Shown piece after piece: positions 1 through 9,876 of a stretch of DNA of 64,000 nucleotides. Each line of letters starts with the position of its first letter. The stretch's first letter is position 1. The notes below the pieces were generated by a model. It was not told the DNA's origin. It was given only the letters and a program-made list of their open reading frames with translations, and made no database searches. The DNA comes from Sporichthyaceae bacterium (GTDB lineage Bacteria; Actinomycetota; Actinomycetes; Sporichthyales; Sporichthyaceae): NCBI GenBank assembly GCA_036269075.1, contig DATASX010000088.1, positions 30,024-94,023 of the forward strand, given 5' to 3'. A program made the position numbers and the translations under genes.

Positions 1-1
1 C

Positions 2-142
2 GCGTGCTGCGGTCCCTGCCCCGGTCAGCTGCCGCCCGCGGAGAGGTGCGACCAAATCGTCTTCGTCGACGCGATGTCCGGCCGGAACCTGGACGGCGTC
101 TACACGACCTGTCCGGGCACCCCGCGCGGCTCGGTGAACTGA
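2..142 (+). CDS. C-terminal fragment of an unidentified Cys-rich protein (cut by window edge)
   Basis: A reading frame open from the window edge gives 46 residues before a TGA. It includes CDQIVFVDAMSGRNLDG and ends in CPGTPRGSVN, with five cysteines. Codons strongly favour G/C in the third position, as expected for coding DNA in this genome. The pattern suggests a secreted or disulfide-bonded protein, but too little is present to assign a family. The rest of the gene lies to the left of the window. Confidence 0.4.
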   Translation, partial: ACCGPCPGQLPPAERCDQIVFVDAMSGRNLDGVYTTCPGTPRGSVN

Positions 143-514
143 GAAAACGTTCCCGCGGGGACGTCCGATCACGCCGTCGCGGCGATGCTCAGTGCGCAAC
201 CCTGCGCACCGAGCGATACCGTTCGTTGTTCATGCGCTACCCGGCGGCCGCAACCGGCGCCGGAACCAGGAACGGCTGACCCTGGAACTCCGGACCTGGG
301 TACAGGCACAACGTGGTGGTCGGACAGGCGATCTTCGCCGCCCGAACGGAACTGGGCCGTGCATTCGCCGCGGGCGAACTGAACATCGGCGTGAGCGCGG
401 CAATCGGCGCGGCGGCACGCCACATGTCGCAATGCTGACACCCGCAGGCCGGGAAATGCGCCGAGTGGGCGCCGGCGCCCCGGGAGTTCATCGGCGGCTT
501 CGGGTCCAGCCCGC
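143..514. other. Gene-poor stretch with a possible protein remnant on the minus strand
   Basis: No convincing complete gene is visible. On the minus strand, the frame ending at 237 contains TTTLCLYPGPEFQGQPF, which recalls the short Cys/FQG motif of secreted peptidase-inhibitor (I36) or crystallin-like proteins. It stops soon afterwards and has no clear ribosome binding site. This may be a decayed small secreted protein, or chance. Confidence 0.2.
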
Positions 515-1187
515 TCAGGGGCAGGCGACAACGCCGGTCTGCAGATTCAGCGCGGCGTCCTTGAACCGCTGTGTGGGCGTCCGGGCGACCCAGTACTGGA
601 TGGTGCCGTGCGCCCGGTCCAGATCCTCGTCGAGATCGATCGTGAGCACGTCGATCACGTCCGGGCAGGTGTCACGAATCGTCTGCCGCGGGTCGATGCT
701 CCGGTTCAGCCGTGATGAACACGGTCTTCGGGCCGTCGTCGCCGGACTTGAAGGCGCTGCGCAACGACGAGACCGCAATCACCACGAGCGCGACCGCCAC
801 GTACACCAGGCCGAGCGTCTTGGCCTTGGACAGCCGGCCACCGCGGGCCCACTGGCCACGTGCCGAGCGCAGCGCCAGCGCGCACCCGGCCGCGAGCGCG
901 ACCGCCGGCACGGCCGCACCCGCCCAGAGCGGTGCACCCAAGTGGATGGCAGCGATGAGCCCGATGGGAAGCAGCGGCGCCAACAGCGTCCACCTCTTCC
1001 GGCGCTGCGCCCAGCGCAGCCGCAGTCCCGGCCACGCGATGACCAGCATCAGCGCGGTTGTGCCCCAGCGGACGAGCTCCGCCGCCCAGCCGGTCAGCCC
1101 CAGTCCGCCGGGCAGGGTCACGTACAGCTGCAGCACGAACAGCGCGACGATCAGGTCCAGCCGCAGCCAGACGTCCCGACGCTGCAT
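515..1187 (-). pseudogene. Membrane protein gene with an apparent frameshift
   Basis: The 5' part starts at ATG 1187 behind a GGGAGG ribosome binding site (9-nt spacing). It encodes about four hydrophobic helices (for example LDLIVALFVLQLYV, LMLVIAW, LLPIGLIAAIHLG, LVYVAVALVVIAV) and runs to about KTVFIT near 705. In that frame it would stop at 672. A second frame with equally strong third-position G/C bias continues to 515, with residues DVIDVLTIDLDEDL, QYWVARTPTQRFKDAAL and TGVVACP. The simplest reading is one protein (helical membrane domain plus soluble Cys-ending tail) broken by a one-base gain or two-base loss around 700-712. The family is not recognised. A sequencing error is possible; the unbroken alternative is a 171-residue protein ending at 672. 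Confidence 0.5.
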
Positions 1188-1213
1188 CGCGCTCGGCCTC
1201 CCGGTCAGCCGCT

Positions 1214-1342
1214 GCGCCCATTCTCGGCTTCCTGGCCGCGGGTGCTCCTTCGTCGCGCGCACGACTCAGATCAGCCGCGGCGCCCATCCTCGGCTTCCTG
1301 GCCGCGCGTGCTCCTTCGTCGCGCGCACGACTCAGTTCAGCC
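1214..1342. repeat. 66-bp tandem direct repeat, two copies
   Basis: Copies at about 1214-1279 and 1280-1342 are nearly identical, beginning GCGCCCATYCTCGGCTTCC. The array starts in the last codons of pfkA and ends just upstream of the next minus-strand gene. On the minus strand each copy contains GTG CGC GCG ACG AAG GAG. The first copy is a 20-codon ORF (GTG 1328, stop 1266). The second (GTG 1262) runs in frame into the membrane-protein gene that starts at 1187. A unit of 22 codons keeps the reading frame. Confidence 0.85.
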
Positions 1343-2362
1343 GAAGAAGACCTCGGCCTCGGCGTAGAGGTTCGGGTCGACGAGCTTGAGCGCGGCGGTC
1401 GCCTCGGCCAGCGGGACCCGCACGATCGAGGTGCCACGCAGGGCGACCATCTTGCCCCAGTCGGCGTCGTTGGCCGCGTCGATCGCGTGCAGCCCGAAGC
1501 GGGTGGCCAGCCAGCGGTCGAAGGCCGTCGGCTTGCCGCCGCGCTGCACGTGCCCGAGTACGACGGCCCGCGACTCCGCGCCGGTGCGGGCCTCGATCTC
1601 CGACGCGACCCGGTCGCCGATGCCGCCGAGGCGGACGTGGCCGAAGGCGTCGGTCCCGGCGGTGCGCAGCTCCATCGTGCCTTCCTTGGGCACAGCGCCC
1701 TCGGAGACGACGACGATCGGCGCGTAGTGGCTCTCGAAACGGTGCTTCACGAACTCGCAGACCCGCACGATGTCGAACGGCACCTCGGGGATCAGGATCA
1801 GATTCGCCCCGCCGGCCATCCCGGAATGCAACGCGATCCATCCGGCGTGCCGGCCCATCACCTCGACGACCAGGGCCCGATGATGCGACTCGGCCGTGGT
1901 GTGCAGCCGGTCGATCGCCTCGGTGGCGACGTTGACCGCGGTGTCGAAGCCGAACGTGTAGTCGGTGGCCGACAGGTCGTTGTCGATGGTCTTCGGCACG
2001 CCGACGACCGGGACGCCCTCCGCGTGCAGGCGGGTGGCCACCCCGAGCGTGTCCTCGCCGCCGATCGCGATCAGGGCGTCGACGCCCAGCTCGGAGAGGT
2101 TCTTGCGGATGCGTTCGACGCCGCCGTCCACCTTGATCGGGTTCGTCCGCGAGCTGCCCAGGATCGTCCCGCCGCGGGGCAGGATCCCGCGCACCTCGGG
2201 AACCCCGAGCGGCATCGTCAGGGCCTCCAGCGGGCCGCGCCAGCCGTCGCGGAAACCGACGAACTCGTGCCCGTACGTCCCGACGCCCTTGCGCACCACC
2301 CCACGGATGACGGCGTTCAGCCCAGGACAGTCCCCACCACCGGTCAGCACCCCGATTCTCAT
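1337..2362 (-). CDS. pfkA: 6-phosphofructokinase with PPi-type active-site residues
   Basis: Phosphorylates fructose 6-phosphate to fructose 1,6-bisphosphate, the committing step of glycolysis, in the cytoplasm. The 341-residue length fits the group A PFK family. The N-terminal loop is TGGGDCPGLN (7-16), the donor site GGEDT (101-105), and the catalytic motif PKTIDND (123-129) with Asp127. Residue 104 is Asp and residue 124 is Lys; this pair is known from PPi-dependent and actinomycete PFKs, whereas classical ATP enzymes have Gly at both. The phosphoryl donor is therefore uncertain. ATG 2362 was chosen because MRIGVLTGGGDCPG is the usual family N-terminus; the frame stays open upstream but that part does not resemble the family. 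It lies apart from the gap-pgk-tpiA cluster. Confidence 0.95.
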   Translation of the reverse strand: MRIGVLTGGGDCPGLNAVIRGVVRKGVGTYGHEFVGFRDGWRGPLEALTMPLGVPEVRGILPRGGTILGSSRTNPIKVDGGVERIRKNLSELGVDALIAIGGEDTLGVATRLHAEGVPVVGVPKTIDNDLSATDYTFGFDTAVNVATEAIDRLHTTAESHHRALVVEVMGRHAGWIALHSGMAGGANLILIPEVPFDIVRVCEFVKHRFESHYAPIVVVSEGAVPKEGTMELRTAGTDAFGHVRLGGIGDRVASEIEARTGAESRAVVLGHVQRGGKPTAFDRWLATRFGLHAIDAANDADWGKMVALRGTSIVRVPLAEATAALKLVDPNLYAEAEVFFG

Positions 2363-2401
2363 GGGGTCGACCCTAGCGACGCCCGCTCCGGGGGCGCCCG
2401 G

Positions 2402-2520
2402 GCGCACTCTCATACCTGGAGCATCAGTTCGGGCCCGCCGAAGCCGCGAATCCGACGCCTCGCGTATGAGAGTGCGCGCCTCGCGCATGAGAGTGCGCAC
2501 TGCGCTCATCGATGAGCGCA
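2402..2520. repeat. Repeat and palindrome cluster upstream of pfkA
   Basis: GCGCACTCTCATAC (2402-2415) is the reverse complement of GTATGAGAGTGCGC (2464-2477), and a second direct copy with one change lies at 2485-2498. Immediately after is a perfect 20-bp palindrome, half-site TGCGCTCATC, at 2501-2520. It lies 40-160 bp upstream of the pfkA start. CGCGTATGAGAG and the palindrome core TCATCGATGA recur together upstream of polA (47713-47749). Confidence 0.7.
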
Positions 2521-2634
2521 GGGACTGCCGTCACTGGACGGTAAGGACGCGCAGGCGCATCCTGAGGGTCAGGCACCTGAGAATTCAGTAACCGAGACGC
2601 ATATCAGTTCGGTGATGAGTGGGAGGAGCCAGAA

Positions 2635-2832
2635 ATGATCGATTCGCTGTCCGTCACTGCCGCGGTAGTGGTGTTCCTCGGCTGCACGGCCGCAATCCTC
2701 GGGCTGACGCTGATGTGGGCGATGTCCAACCGGCGTCCGGTGTCGGTCCACCCGCACCTGACGGGACGACCGGCGCAGCCCTACTGGTACAGCCCGACGG
2801 GCCTGCAGGACGAGCGCGGAATACACCTGTAG
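2635..2832 (+). CDS. Small single-pass membrane protein, unknown function
   Basis: This 65-residue protein has one clear membrane helix near its N-terminus (TAAVVVFLGCTAAILGLTLMWAM, about residues 8-30). A short polar C-terminal half rich in Pro and Tyr follows (HPHLTGRPAQPYWYSPTG). A good ribosome binding site (GGGAGGAG) precedes ATG 2635. It converges with rbpA, leaving only 20 bp between the two stops. No family is recognised. The topology suggests a small bitopic membrane protein with a cytoplasmic tail. Confidence 0.65.
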   Translation: MIDSLSVTAAVVVFLGCTAAILGLTLMWAMSNRRPVSVHPHLTGRPAQPYWYSPTGLQDERGIHL

Positions 2833-2852
2833 CAAGCGCCCGCTGCGTGCGA

Positions 2853-3203
2853 TCAGTACGGGCGGCCGGTGGTGCGCAGCTTGTCGAGCGCCTCGGCGAG
2901 GATCGCCTCGCCGTCGGCGATCGTCCGGCGCTCGCGCACGTAGGCCAGGTGGGTCTTGTACGGCTCGGTGCGCGGCGGTGCCGGTGGCGCGCTGGCGTCC
3001 TGGCCGGCCGGGAAGCCGCAGCGCGGGCAGTCCCAGAACTCGGGCGCGGTGACCGTGCCCTCCTCCGCGAAGCTGGGCCGGGTCTCGTGTCCGTTCGCGC
3101 AGTAGTAGGAGATCCAGAAGCGCGGCGCCGTGTCGCCTCGCTCGGCCTCACCCATCGGCCCCGCACCTACGCGGCTGCCCCTGATCGCGTTACCACTGGC
3201 CAC
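2853..3203 (-). CDS. rbpA: RNA polymerase-binding protein RbpA
   Basis: An actinobacterial general transcription factor that binds the RNA polymerase beta subunit and group 1/2 sigma factors and stabilises the open promoter complex. The 116-residue protein starts with the hallmark MASGNAIRGSRVGAGPMGE, whose basic N-terminal region contacts promoter DNA. The core domain contains YYCANGHETRPSF and WDCPRCGFPAG. A C-terminal sigma-interacting helix follows (THLAYVRERRTIADGEAIL). The length is normal. It lies divergent from nothing and just upstream of secG on the same strand. Its presence is strong evidence for an actinobacterial host. Confidence 0.97.
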   Translation of the reverse strand: MASGNAIRGSRVGAGPMGEAERGDTAPRFWISYYCANGHETRPSFAEEGTVTAPEFWDCPRCGFPAGQDASAPPAPPRTEPYKTHLAYVRERRTIADGEAILAEALDKLRTTGRPY

Positions 3204-3258
3204 AGGATGTCCTCCGGGAACGGGACTGACAGTTGATCGGATCGAGGAGAGCGGGGAA

Positions 3259-3489
3259 TCAGTTCTTCAGTACCAGCGAGAGGCTGATGCAACTGATGAT
3301 CCACACACTCATCACGATGTAGGTGATCCGGTCCAGGTTGCGTTCCGCGATCGACGAGCCGCCCAACGACGACGAGACACCGCCGCCGAACAGGTCGGAA
3401 AGACCGCCGCCTTTGCCCTTGTGCAGCAGCACGAGCATGATGATGAGCACGCTCGTGACGATCAGCAGCACCTCGAACAGAACCGTCAC
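3259..3489 (-). CDS. secG: Preprotein translocase subunit SecG
   Basis: A small non-essential subunit of the SecYEG channel in the cytoplasmic membrane; it assists SecA-driven export. The 76-residue product has two membrane helices (VLLIVTSVLIIMLVLL, about 6-21, and ITYIVMSVWIISCISLSLVL, about 54-73). They flank the conserved cytoplasmic loop HKGKGGGLSDLFGGG. GTG 3489 was chosen because it gives the family-typical start and lies behind a GGAAGGTGG ribosome binding site; the frame is open further upstream without homology. It follows tpiA on the same strand, the usual actinobacterial order gap-pgk-tpiA-secG. Confidence 0.95.
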   Translation of the reverse strand: MTVLFEVLLIVTSVLIIMLVLLHKGKGGGLSDLFGGGVSSSLGGSSIAERNLDRITYIVMSVWIISCISLSLVLKN

Positions 3490-3639
3490 GGTCTGCTCAC
3501 CACCTTCCGGACACCTCTTGATGCGGTCGAGCCCGACGCCCCGCAGCCTCACCACGGGCACAGCAGCACAACCCGAACACACTTCTGCGTTGCAAAGACT
3601 ACGTCGTCCGCGCGGCGGGTCACGCAACCGGCAGGCGTG

Positions 3640-4422
3640 TCAGGTCTTCGGGGCGTCCCGATAGCGGACGATCCGGGTGAACTCGACCGGGTCGAGGCTT
3701 GCCCCGCCGATCAGCGCGCCGTCGACATCGGCCTCGACCATGATCGCCGCCACGTTGTCGCCCTTGACCGATCCGCCGTAGAGAATCCGCACCGCGTCGG
3801 CCGTCTCGGCCGAGTAGAGCTCCTGCAGCCGGTCCCGGATGGCCGCGCAGACCTCCTGCGCGTCGGCCGGGGTGGCGACCTCGCCGGTGCCGATCGCCCA
3901 CACCGGCTCGTAGGCGATGACCATCGTGCGGGCCTGCGCGGCGGGAATGTCGACCAGTCCCCTGTCGACCTGCGACAGGCAATGCCCGACATGGCCGGCG
4001 GCTTTGCGCACCTCCAAGCCTTCGCCCACGCACATGATCGGGACCAGCCCGTGCCGGAAGGCGGCCCGGACCTTGGCGTTGACCAGCGCGTCGTCCTCGT
4101 TGTGGTATTGCCGCCGCTCCGAGTGCCCGACCAGGGCGTAGGTGCACGTCAGCTTCGCCAGCATCGCGCCGGACACCTCGCCGGTGTAGGCGCCGGAATC
4201 GTGCGCCGAGATGTCCTGGGCGCCGAACTTGATCCGCACGTGGTCGCCGTCGATCACCGTCTGCACCGAGCGGAGGTCGGTGAACGGCGGGATGACCACC
4301 ACCTCGACGGCGTCGAAGTCCTTGTCGTTGAGGGCGAAGGCCAATTTCTGCACCACCGCGATCGCCTCGAGGTGGTTCAGGTTCATTTTCCAGTTGCCGG
4401 CCATCAGCGGCGTTCGTGCCAC
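3640..4422 (-). CDS. tpiA: Triosephosphate isomerase
   Basis: Interconverts dihydroxyacetone phosphate and glyceraldehyde 3-phosphate in glycolysis and gluconeogenesis. The 260-residue TIM barrel shows the substrate Lys in AGNWKMN (8-14), the catalytic His in LVGHSERR, the catalytic Glu in [11 protein letters not shown] (loop 6 lid), and the phosphate-binding [14 protein letters not shown] 4422 overlaps the TAG stop of pgk by one base (TAGTG), so translation is probably coupled. It is third in the gap-pgk-tpiA operon. Confidence 0.97.
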   Translation of the reverse strand: MARTPLMAGNWKMNLNHLEAIAVVQKLAFALNDKDFDAVEVVVIPPFTDLRSVQTVIDGDHVRIKFGAQDISAHDSGAYTGEVSGAMLAKLTCTYALVGHSERRQYHNEDDALVNAKVRAAFRHGLVPIMCVGEGLEVRKAAGHVGHCLSQVDRGLVDIPAAQARTMVIAYEPVWAIGTGEVATPADAQEVCAAIRDRLQELYSAETADAVRILYGGSVKGDNVAAIMVEADVDGALIGGASLDPVEFTRIVRYRDAPKT

Positions 4423-5627
4423 TAGTCCTCCAGGACCGTTAGTCCGGGCAATTCCTTGCCCCCCAGGTATTCCAGGCTCGCGCCGCCGCCGGTGGAGATG
4501 TGTCCGAAGGCGTCGTCGCGGAAGCCGAGCCGGCGGATCGCGGCGGCCGAGTCGCCACCGCCGACCACCGAGAAGCCCTTACCGGTGGCCAATGCCTGGG
4601 CCACGGCTCGGGTGCCAGCGGCGAAGGCGTCCATCTCGAACACGCCCATCGGGCCGTTCCAGAAGGTGGTGGCCGAGTCGGCCAACGCGCCGGCGAAGGC
4701 CGCGGCGCTGGCCGGGCCGATGTCCAGGCCCATCCGGTCGGCCGGGATCGCCTCGACGGGGACGACGATCGCGTCGGCATCGGCGGCGAAGCGATCGGCG
4801 GCCACCACGTCGGTGGGCAGGAGCAGCTCGACGCCCTCGTCGGCGGCCCGGGACAGGTACCCGCGGACGGCGTCCACTTGGTCGCTCTCCAGCAGCGACT
4901 TGCCGACCTCGTGGCCCTGGGCGGCGAGGAAGGTGAACACCATGCCGCCACCGACCAGGATGCGGTCGGCCAGGCCGAGCAACCGATCGATGACCGCGAG
5001 CTTGTCCGAGACCTTCGAGCCGCCCAGCACGACCGTGTACGGACGCACCGGGTCCTCGGTCAGCCGACGCAGCACGTCGACCTCGGCCCGGACCAACGGC
5101 CCGGCCGCGTGCGGCAGCAGCCGTGCGACGTCGTAGACGCTGGCGTGCTTGCGGTGCACCGCGCCGAACGCGTCGTCGACGTAGACGTCGGCCATCGCGG
5201 CCAACTCCGCGGCGAACGCGCCGCGCACCGACTCGTCCTTCGAGGTCTCCGCGGCGGAGAACCGGACGTTCTCCAGCACTACGACCTGACCATCCGTCAG
5301 ATCCCTTACGACAGCCATCGCGTCGGGTCCGCTGACTGCCGGGCTGAACTCCACCGGCAGCCCGGCCAACTCCCCCAGCCGCCGGGCCACCGGGGCCAAC
5401 GAGAGCGCCGGCACGACCTCGCCCTTGGGGCGACCCAGGTGGGCGCAGACGACCACCCGGGCGCCGCGGCCGGCCAGTTCGGTGATCACCGGCAGGCTGG
5501 CCCGGATGCGGCCGTCGTCGGTGATGGCGCTCTGTCCGTCGGATCTGGTGTCCAGCGGCACGTTGAGGTCGCTACGGACCAGTACGCGACGCCCGCGCAG
5601 GTTGCCGAGTTCGTCGATGCTCCGCAT
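4422..5627 (-). CDS. pgk: Phosphoglycerate kinase
   Basis: Transfers the acyl phosphate of 1,3-bisphosphoglycerate to ADP, the first ATP-yielding step of glycolysis. The 401 residues comprise two Rossmann-like lobes. Seen: [11 protein letters not shown] and AHLGRPKG for substrate in the N-terminal lobe, the [10 protein letters not shown] hinge region, and nucleotide-binding [18 protein letters not shown] and VGGGDSAAA in the C-terminal lobe. ATG 5627 was chosen because [22 protein letters not shown] is the normal start; the frame is open farther upstream, but only inside gap in another frame. Only 8 bp separate it from gap. Confidence 0.97.
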   Translation of the reverse strand: MRSIDELGNLRGRRVLVRSDLNVPLDTRSDGQSAITDDGRIRASLPVITELAGRGARVVVCAHLGRPKGEVVPALSLAPVARRLGELAGLPVEFSPAVSGPDAMAVVRDLTDGQVVVLENVRFSAAETSKDESVRGAFAAELAAMADVYVDDAFGAVHRKHASVYDVARLLPHAAGPLVRAEVDVLRRLTEDPVRPYTVVLGGSKVSDKLAVIDRLLGLADRILVGGGMVFTFLAAQGHEVGKSLLESDQVDAVRGYLSRAADEGVELLLPTDVVAADRFAADADAIVVPVEAIPADRMGLDIGPASAAAFAGALADSATTFWNGPMGVFEMDAFAAGTRAVAQALATGKGFSVVGGGDSAAAIRRLGFRDDAFGHISTGGGASLEYLGGKELPGLTVLED

Positions 5628-5635
5628 GGCCGGAC

Positions 5636-6652
<1,017 letters not shown>

Positions 6653-6829
6653 TCATGCGCTGGTCAGGGCCTGAATGAAGCCTAGCCCCCCGGTCTTCGT
6701 GAACCTCACGGCCCTGTATTCGGTACCCCGCAGACAAACCCGGACAAACCTCCGAATCGGTTGCTATTTGCGCAAGCGCGACTGATCGTGAGAATCGCCA
6801 GATCTCGGTCCGCGCGGAAGGGGAGCGCC

Positions 6830-7906
6830 ATGGGGCGGCTGCGACTTCGACTCGGTGCCCTGTTCATCGCTGTGGCGGCCCTGGCTGCGGCCCCGGGCAA
6901 CGTCTCCGCGGCGCTTGCCGCCACTGCCTCCACAGCGGCGTCCGGGCCGCAGGTGAGCAAGGTGCGGGTCGGGCCGTTCGTGCTCCCGCCGGCGCCATTG
7001 GGCGACACCGGCGAGCAGAACCGCTTCGTGCCGACGATCCCGAAGCCCTGCGCCGACTGCTTCATCACCGCGGTCGTGCCCAAGCTCCTCTACGCCGACG
7101 GCAAGCGCGCCGACATGGACACCGGTGTGATGCTGCACCACCTGGTGATCTTCGAGCCGGGCAAGGCCGACGCGACGTGCGGCCCCACGCAGGGCATCGG
7201 TGCCCTGGGCCGGCGGATCTTCGCCTCCGGCGACGAACGGACCCCGATGCAGCTGCCGTCCGGCTTCGGCTTCAAGGTCGAACCGGGTCGCTGGACCGGC
7301 GTCGTCGATCTCATGAACCACAGCGACCAGGCGCGCACCGTGTTCTTCGAGGCCGACGTCACCCACGTCCCGGCGAGCACCGCTGGGATGAAACCGGTCA
7401 CGCCGGTGTGGCTCGACGTCGCCGACTGCGGCAACTCCCAGTACTCGGTGCCGGCCGGGCACAGCGCGACCCCGTGGGACTGGCACTCCACGCTGACCGG
7501 GCGGATCGTGGCCGCAGCTGGTCACGTCCACCCGGGCGGCCAGGGCGTCACCCTCGACGACACCTCCACCGGGCAGCGCATCTGCGCCTCGCGAGCCACC
7601 TACGGCAGCGGGATGTTCGCCGGGATGGTCACCTCGATGTCCGGTTGCAGTTGGGACAGCCTGGGCGTGGTCCGGGCCGGTGACGACCTGCGGATCACCA
7701 GCCTCTACGACGCGCCCCGGACGCTCACCGGCGTGATGGGGATCATGCTGATCGCCGTCTATGAGACCGACGACCTGAAGTCCGGGACAGCGGCGCCGGC
7801 CGCGATGCGCCGTACCCCGAACACGGCGGTGCCCAGCGACATCGCCGACGACTCAGGCGCACATGAGTCGATGCCCGGGATGAAAGGCATGCCCAAGGGT
7901 CACTGA
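6830..7906 (+). CDS. Secreted protein with paired-His motifs and Met/His-rich tail, possible copper monooxygenase-like protein
   Basis: The 358-residue precursor has a typical signal peptide ([20 protein letters not shown], ending about residue 28). Two histidine motifs stand out: HHLVIFE in the first half and GHVHPGG in the second. They are arranged like the two metal-binding halves of copper type II (PHM-like) monooxygenases. Several paired cysteines (PCADC, ISxCASRA, SGCSW) suggest an extracytoplasmic fold. The C-terminus [14 protein letters not shown] resembles Met-rich copper-binding tails. ATG 6830 follows GGAAGGGGAG; an upstream in-frame ATG lacks these signals. Its end overlaps the converging MpaB-family gene by 7 bp. 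The copper role is inference; substrate unknown. Confidence 0.6.
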   Translation: MGRLRLRLGALFIAVAALAAAPGNVSAALAATASTAASGPQVSKVRVGPFVLPPAPLGDTGEQNRFVPTIPKPCADCFITAVVPKLLYADGKRADMDTGVMLHHLVIFEPGKADATCGPTQGIGALGRRIFASGDERTPMQLPSGFGFKVEPGRWTGVVDLMNHSDQARTVFFEADVTHVPASTAGMKPVTPVWLDVADCGNSQYSVPAGHSATPWDWHSTLTGRIVAAAGHVHPGGQGVTLDDTSTGQRICASRATYGSGMFAGMVTSMSGCSWDSLGVVRAGDDLRITSLYDAPRTLTGVMGIMLIAVYETDDLKSGTAAPAAMRRTPNTAVPSDIADDSGAHESMPGMKGMPKGH

Positions 7907-8700
7907 CCGGCCAGTCGAGCCACGGCCGCCCGCTGGTGCGGGCCCTGCCTGACCTGCTCCGGCAGCAGGTCGACGGCTCCGCGCAGGGTCCGTAGCAGCA
8001 GGCCGACCGACAGGTCCGCGCCCGGCGGGCGAGGGACCCGGTACAGCCGCCGGGCCCAGCCGGGCAAGGTGTCGAACGCGACCGCGGACAGCACCACCCA
8101 GGCCGGCAGCGCGGGAGTGAGCAGCCGGACCTGGTTCGGCATCGGCGGGACGAGCAGGAACCGGGCGACCTGACGGGCCTCCTGGCCCGCCGCGAGCTCT
8201 GGCCGCATCCGGTCGAAGTACTCCCCCAACGCGGCCCGGTCGGCCGGCACGTCCTTGGGGTCCAGCCCGACCAGCCAGGCGTTGGCCGCCTGCTCGGCCA
8301 GGTAGGCGTCGGCATCGACCCTCGGCCCGCCGGAGCGCAGGGCCACGTCCAGGAACGACTCGACCTCGCAGCAGTGCACCCAGCGCAGCAGGTGCGGGTC
8401 GTCGACCTCGAGGCGGGCGTGCATCAACCGGATCCGCTCGGCGGCGGCCCGGGCCTGCGGAGCCGAGCCGAAAGTGGTCACCCCGACGAACTCGGCAGTA
8501 CGGATCAGCCTGCCCCACGGGTCCGCGCGGTAGTCGGAGGCGCCGAACACCCCGCGCAGCGCCGCCGGGTGCAGGGCCTGCAGGTACAGGGCGCGGACTC
8601 CGCCGATCCAGGCCACGGGATGGCCGTGGATCGCCCAGGTCGCGCTGCCCGGCCCGTACAGCCCAGCGTCGCCCGGGGCCTGTCTGGTCGCGCTGTCCAT
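7900..8700 (-). CDS. Oxygenase MpaB family protein (DUF2236)
   Basis: Belongs to the DUF2236/MpaB family, which includes the latex-clearing rubber oxygenase and mycophenolic-acid pathway enzymes; characterised members are b-type heme proteins. Family features in the 266-residue product: [33 protein letters not shown] (conserved Arg and Thr) and LLRWVHCCEVESFL, whose His fits the heme-ligand position. ATG 8700 is used; a GTG at 8718 is equally possible because neither has a clear ribosome binding site. It lies downstream of whiA on the same strand but looks like an accessory insertion. Actual substrate unknown. Confidence 0.8.
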   Translation of the reverse strand: MDSATRQAPGDAGLYGPGSATWAIHGHPVAWIGGVRALYLQALHPAALRGVFGASDYRADPWGRLIRTAEFVGVTTFGSAPQARAAAERIRLMHARLEVDDPHLLRWVHCCEVESFLDVALRSGGPRVDADAYLAEQAANAWLVGLDPKDVPADRAALGEYFDRMRPELAAGQEARQVARFLLVPPMPNQVRLLTPALPAWVVLSAVAFDTLPGWARRLYRVPRPPGADLSVGLLLRTLRGAVDLLPEQVRQGPHQRAAVARLAGQ

Positions 8701-8783
8701 CCGCCCAGTGTTGCCCACGCGGCACCGCGAAGTGCCACCGGACAGCTGACGGATCGTCAGAAAGCGTGGTGCGCCTGGTGGTG

Positions 8784-9764
8784 CTACGGGACGAGCATCT
8801 CCGGGGTCAGATTGGCCTCAGTGTCCGGGATCCCGAGTTCGGAGGCCCGCTTGTCGGCCATGGCCAGCAGGCGCCGGATCCGTCCGGCGATGGCGTCCTT
8901 GGTCAGCGGCGGGTCGGACAGCGCACCGAGTTCCTCGAGGCTGGCCTGCTTGTGCTCCACCCGCAGCTTCCCCGCGGCGGCCAGGTGGTCCGGAACCTCG
9001 TCGCGCAGGATCTCCAACGCGCGGGCCACCCGGGCGCCGGCGGCTACCGCCGCGCGGGCCGAGCGCCGCAGGTTCGCGTCGTCGAAGTTTGCCAGCCGGT
9101 TCGCGGTCGCCCGGACCTCGCGGCGCAGCCGCCGCTCCTCCCAGGCCAACACGCTCTGGTGGGCCCCGAGGCGGGTCAGCAGCGCGCCGATCGCGTCGCC
9201 GTCCTTGACGACCACCCGGTCGACCCCGCGGACCTCACGGGCCTTTGCCGCCACGCCCATCCGGCGAGCCGCCCCGACCAGGGCCAATGCCGCTTCCGGG
9301 CCGGGACAGGTGATCTCCATCGCCGAGGAGCGGCCCGGTTCGGTCAGCGAACCGTGGGCCAGGAACGCACCTCGCCAGGCAGCCTCGGCATCGCACAGCG
9401 AACCCGAGACGACCTGCGGCGGCAACCCCCGGACCGGGCGGCCGCGGCCGTCGACCAGGCCGGTCTGGCGAGCCAGGGCCTCGCCGGCCGCGACGACCCG
9501 GACAACCCACCGGCTGCCCCGCCGAAGACCCCCCGGGGCCATCACCGCCACCTCCGAGGGGTGGCCGAATATCTCGGCGATGTCCTTTCGCAATCGCCGA
9601 GCAGCGGATCCCGTGTCGAGCTCCGCCTCGACCACAATCCGCCCGCCGACCAGGTGCAGTCCCCCTGCGAACCGCAGCGTCGAAGACACTTCTGCCTTAC
9701 GACAACAGGGTTTCGTCACCGCCAGTCGGCTCAGCTCGTCCTTGACCGACGAGGTCATCGCCAT
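8784..9764 (-). CDS. whiA: Sporulation/cell-division regulator WhiA
   Basis: A DNA-binding regulator unique to Gram-positives; in Streptomyces it works with WhiB to activate sporulation septation genes such as ftsZ. The 326-residue protein begins with the family N-terminus [22 protein letters not shown]. An N-terminal domain related to LAGLIDADG homing endonucleases but lacking the catalytic acidic motif follows. The C-terminal helix-turn-helix contains [25 protein letters not shown]. It is the last gene of the conserved uvrC-rapZ-yvcK-whiA run; 112 bp separate it from yvcK. Confidence 0.96.
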   Translation of the reverse strand: MAMTSSVKDELSRLAVTKPCCRKAEVSSTLRFAGGLHLVGGRIVVEAELDTGSAARRLRKDIAEIFGHPSEVAVMAPGGLRRGSRWVVRVVAAGEALARQTGLVDGRGRPVRGLPPQVVSGSLCDAEAAWRGAFLAHGSLTEPGRSSAMEITCPGPEAALALVGAARRMGVAAKAREVRGVDRVVVKDGDAIGALLTRLGAHQSVLAWEERRLRREVRATANRLANFDDANLRRSARAAVAAGARVARALEILRDEVPDHLAAAGKLRVEHKQASLEELGALSDPPLTKDAIAGRIRRLLAMADKRASELGIPDTEANLTPEMLVP

Positions 9765-9876
9765 GTCTCGACCCTAGCGAAGGATCGGGGAGCAGAATAC
9801 GTGGGCGGAACAATTCCGAACCACGGCTGCACTTCGACGCAGCCCCCCCGGGAAGCCGACAGGACACACACGGGAA

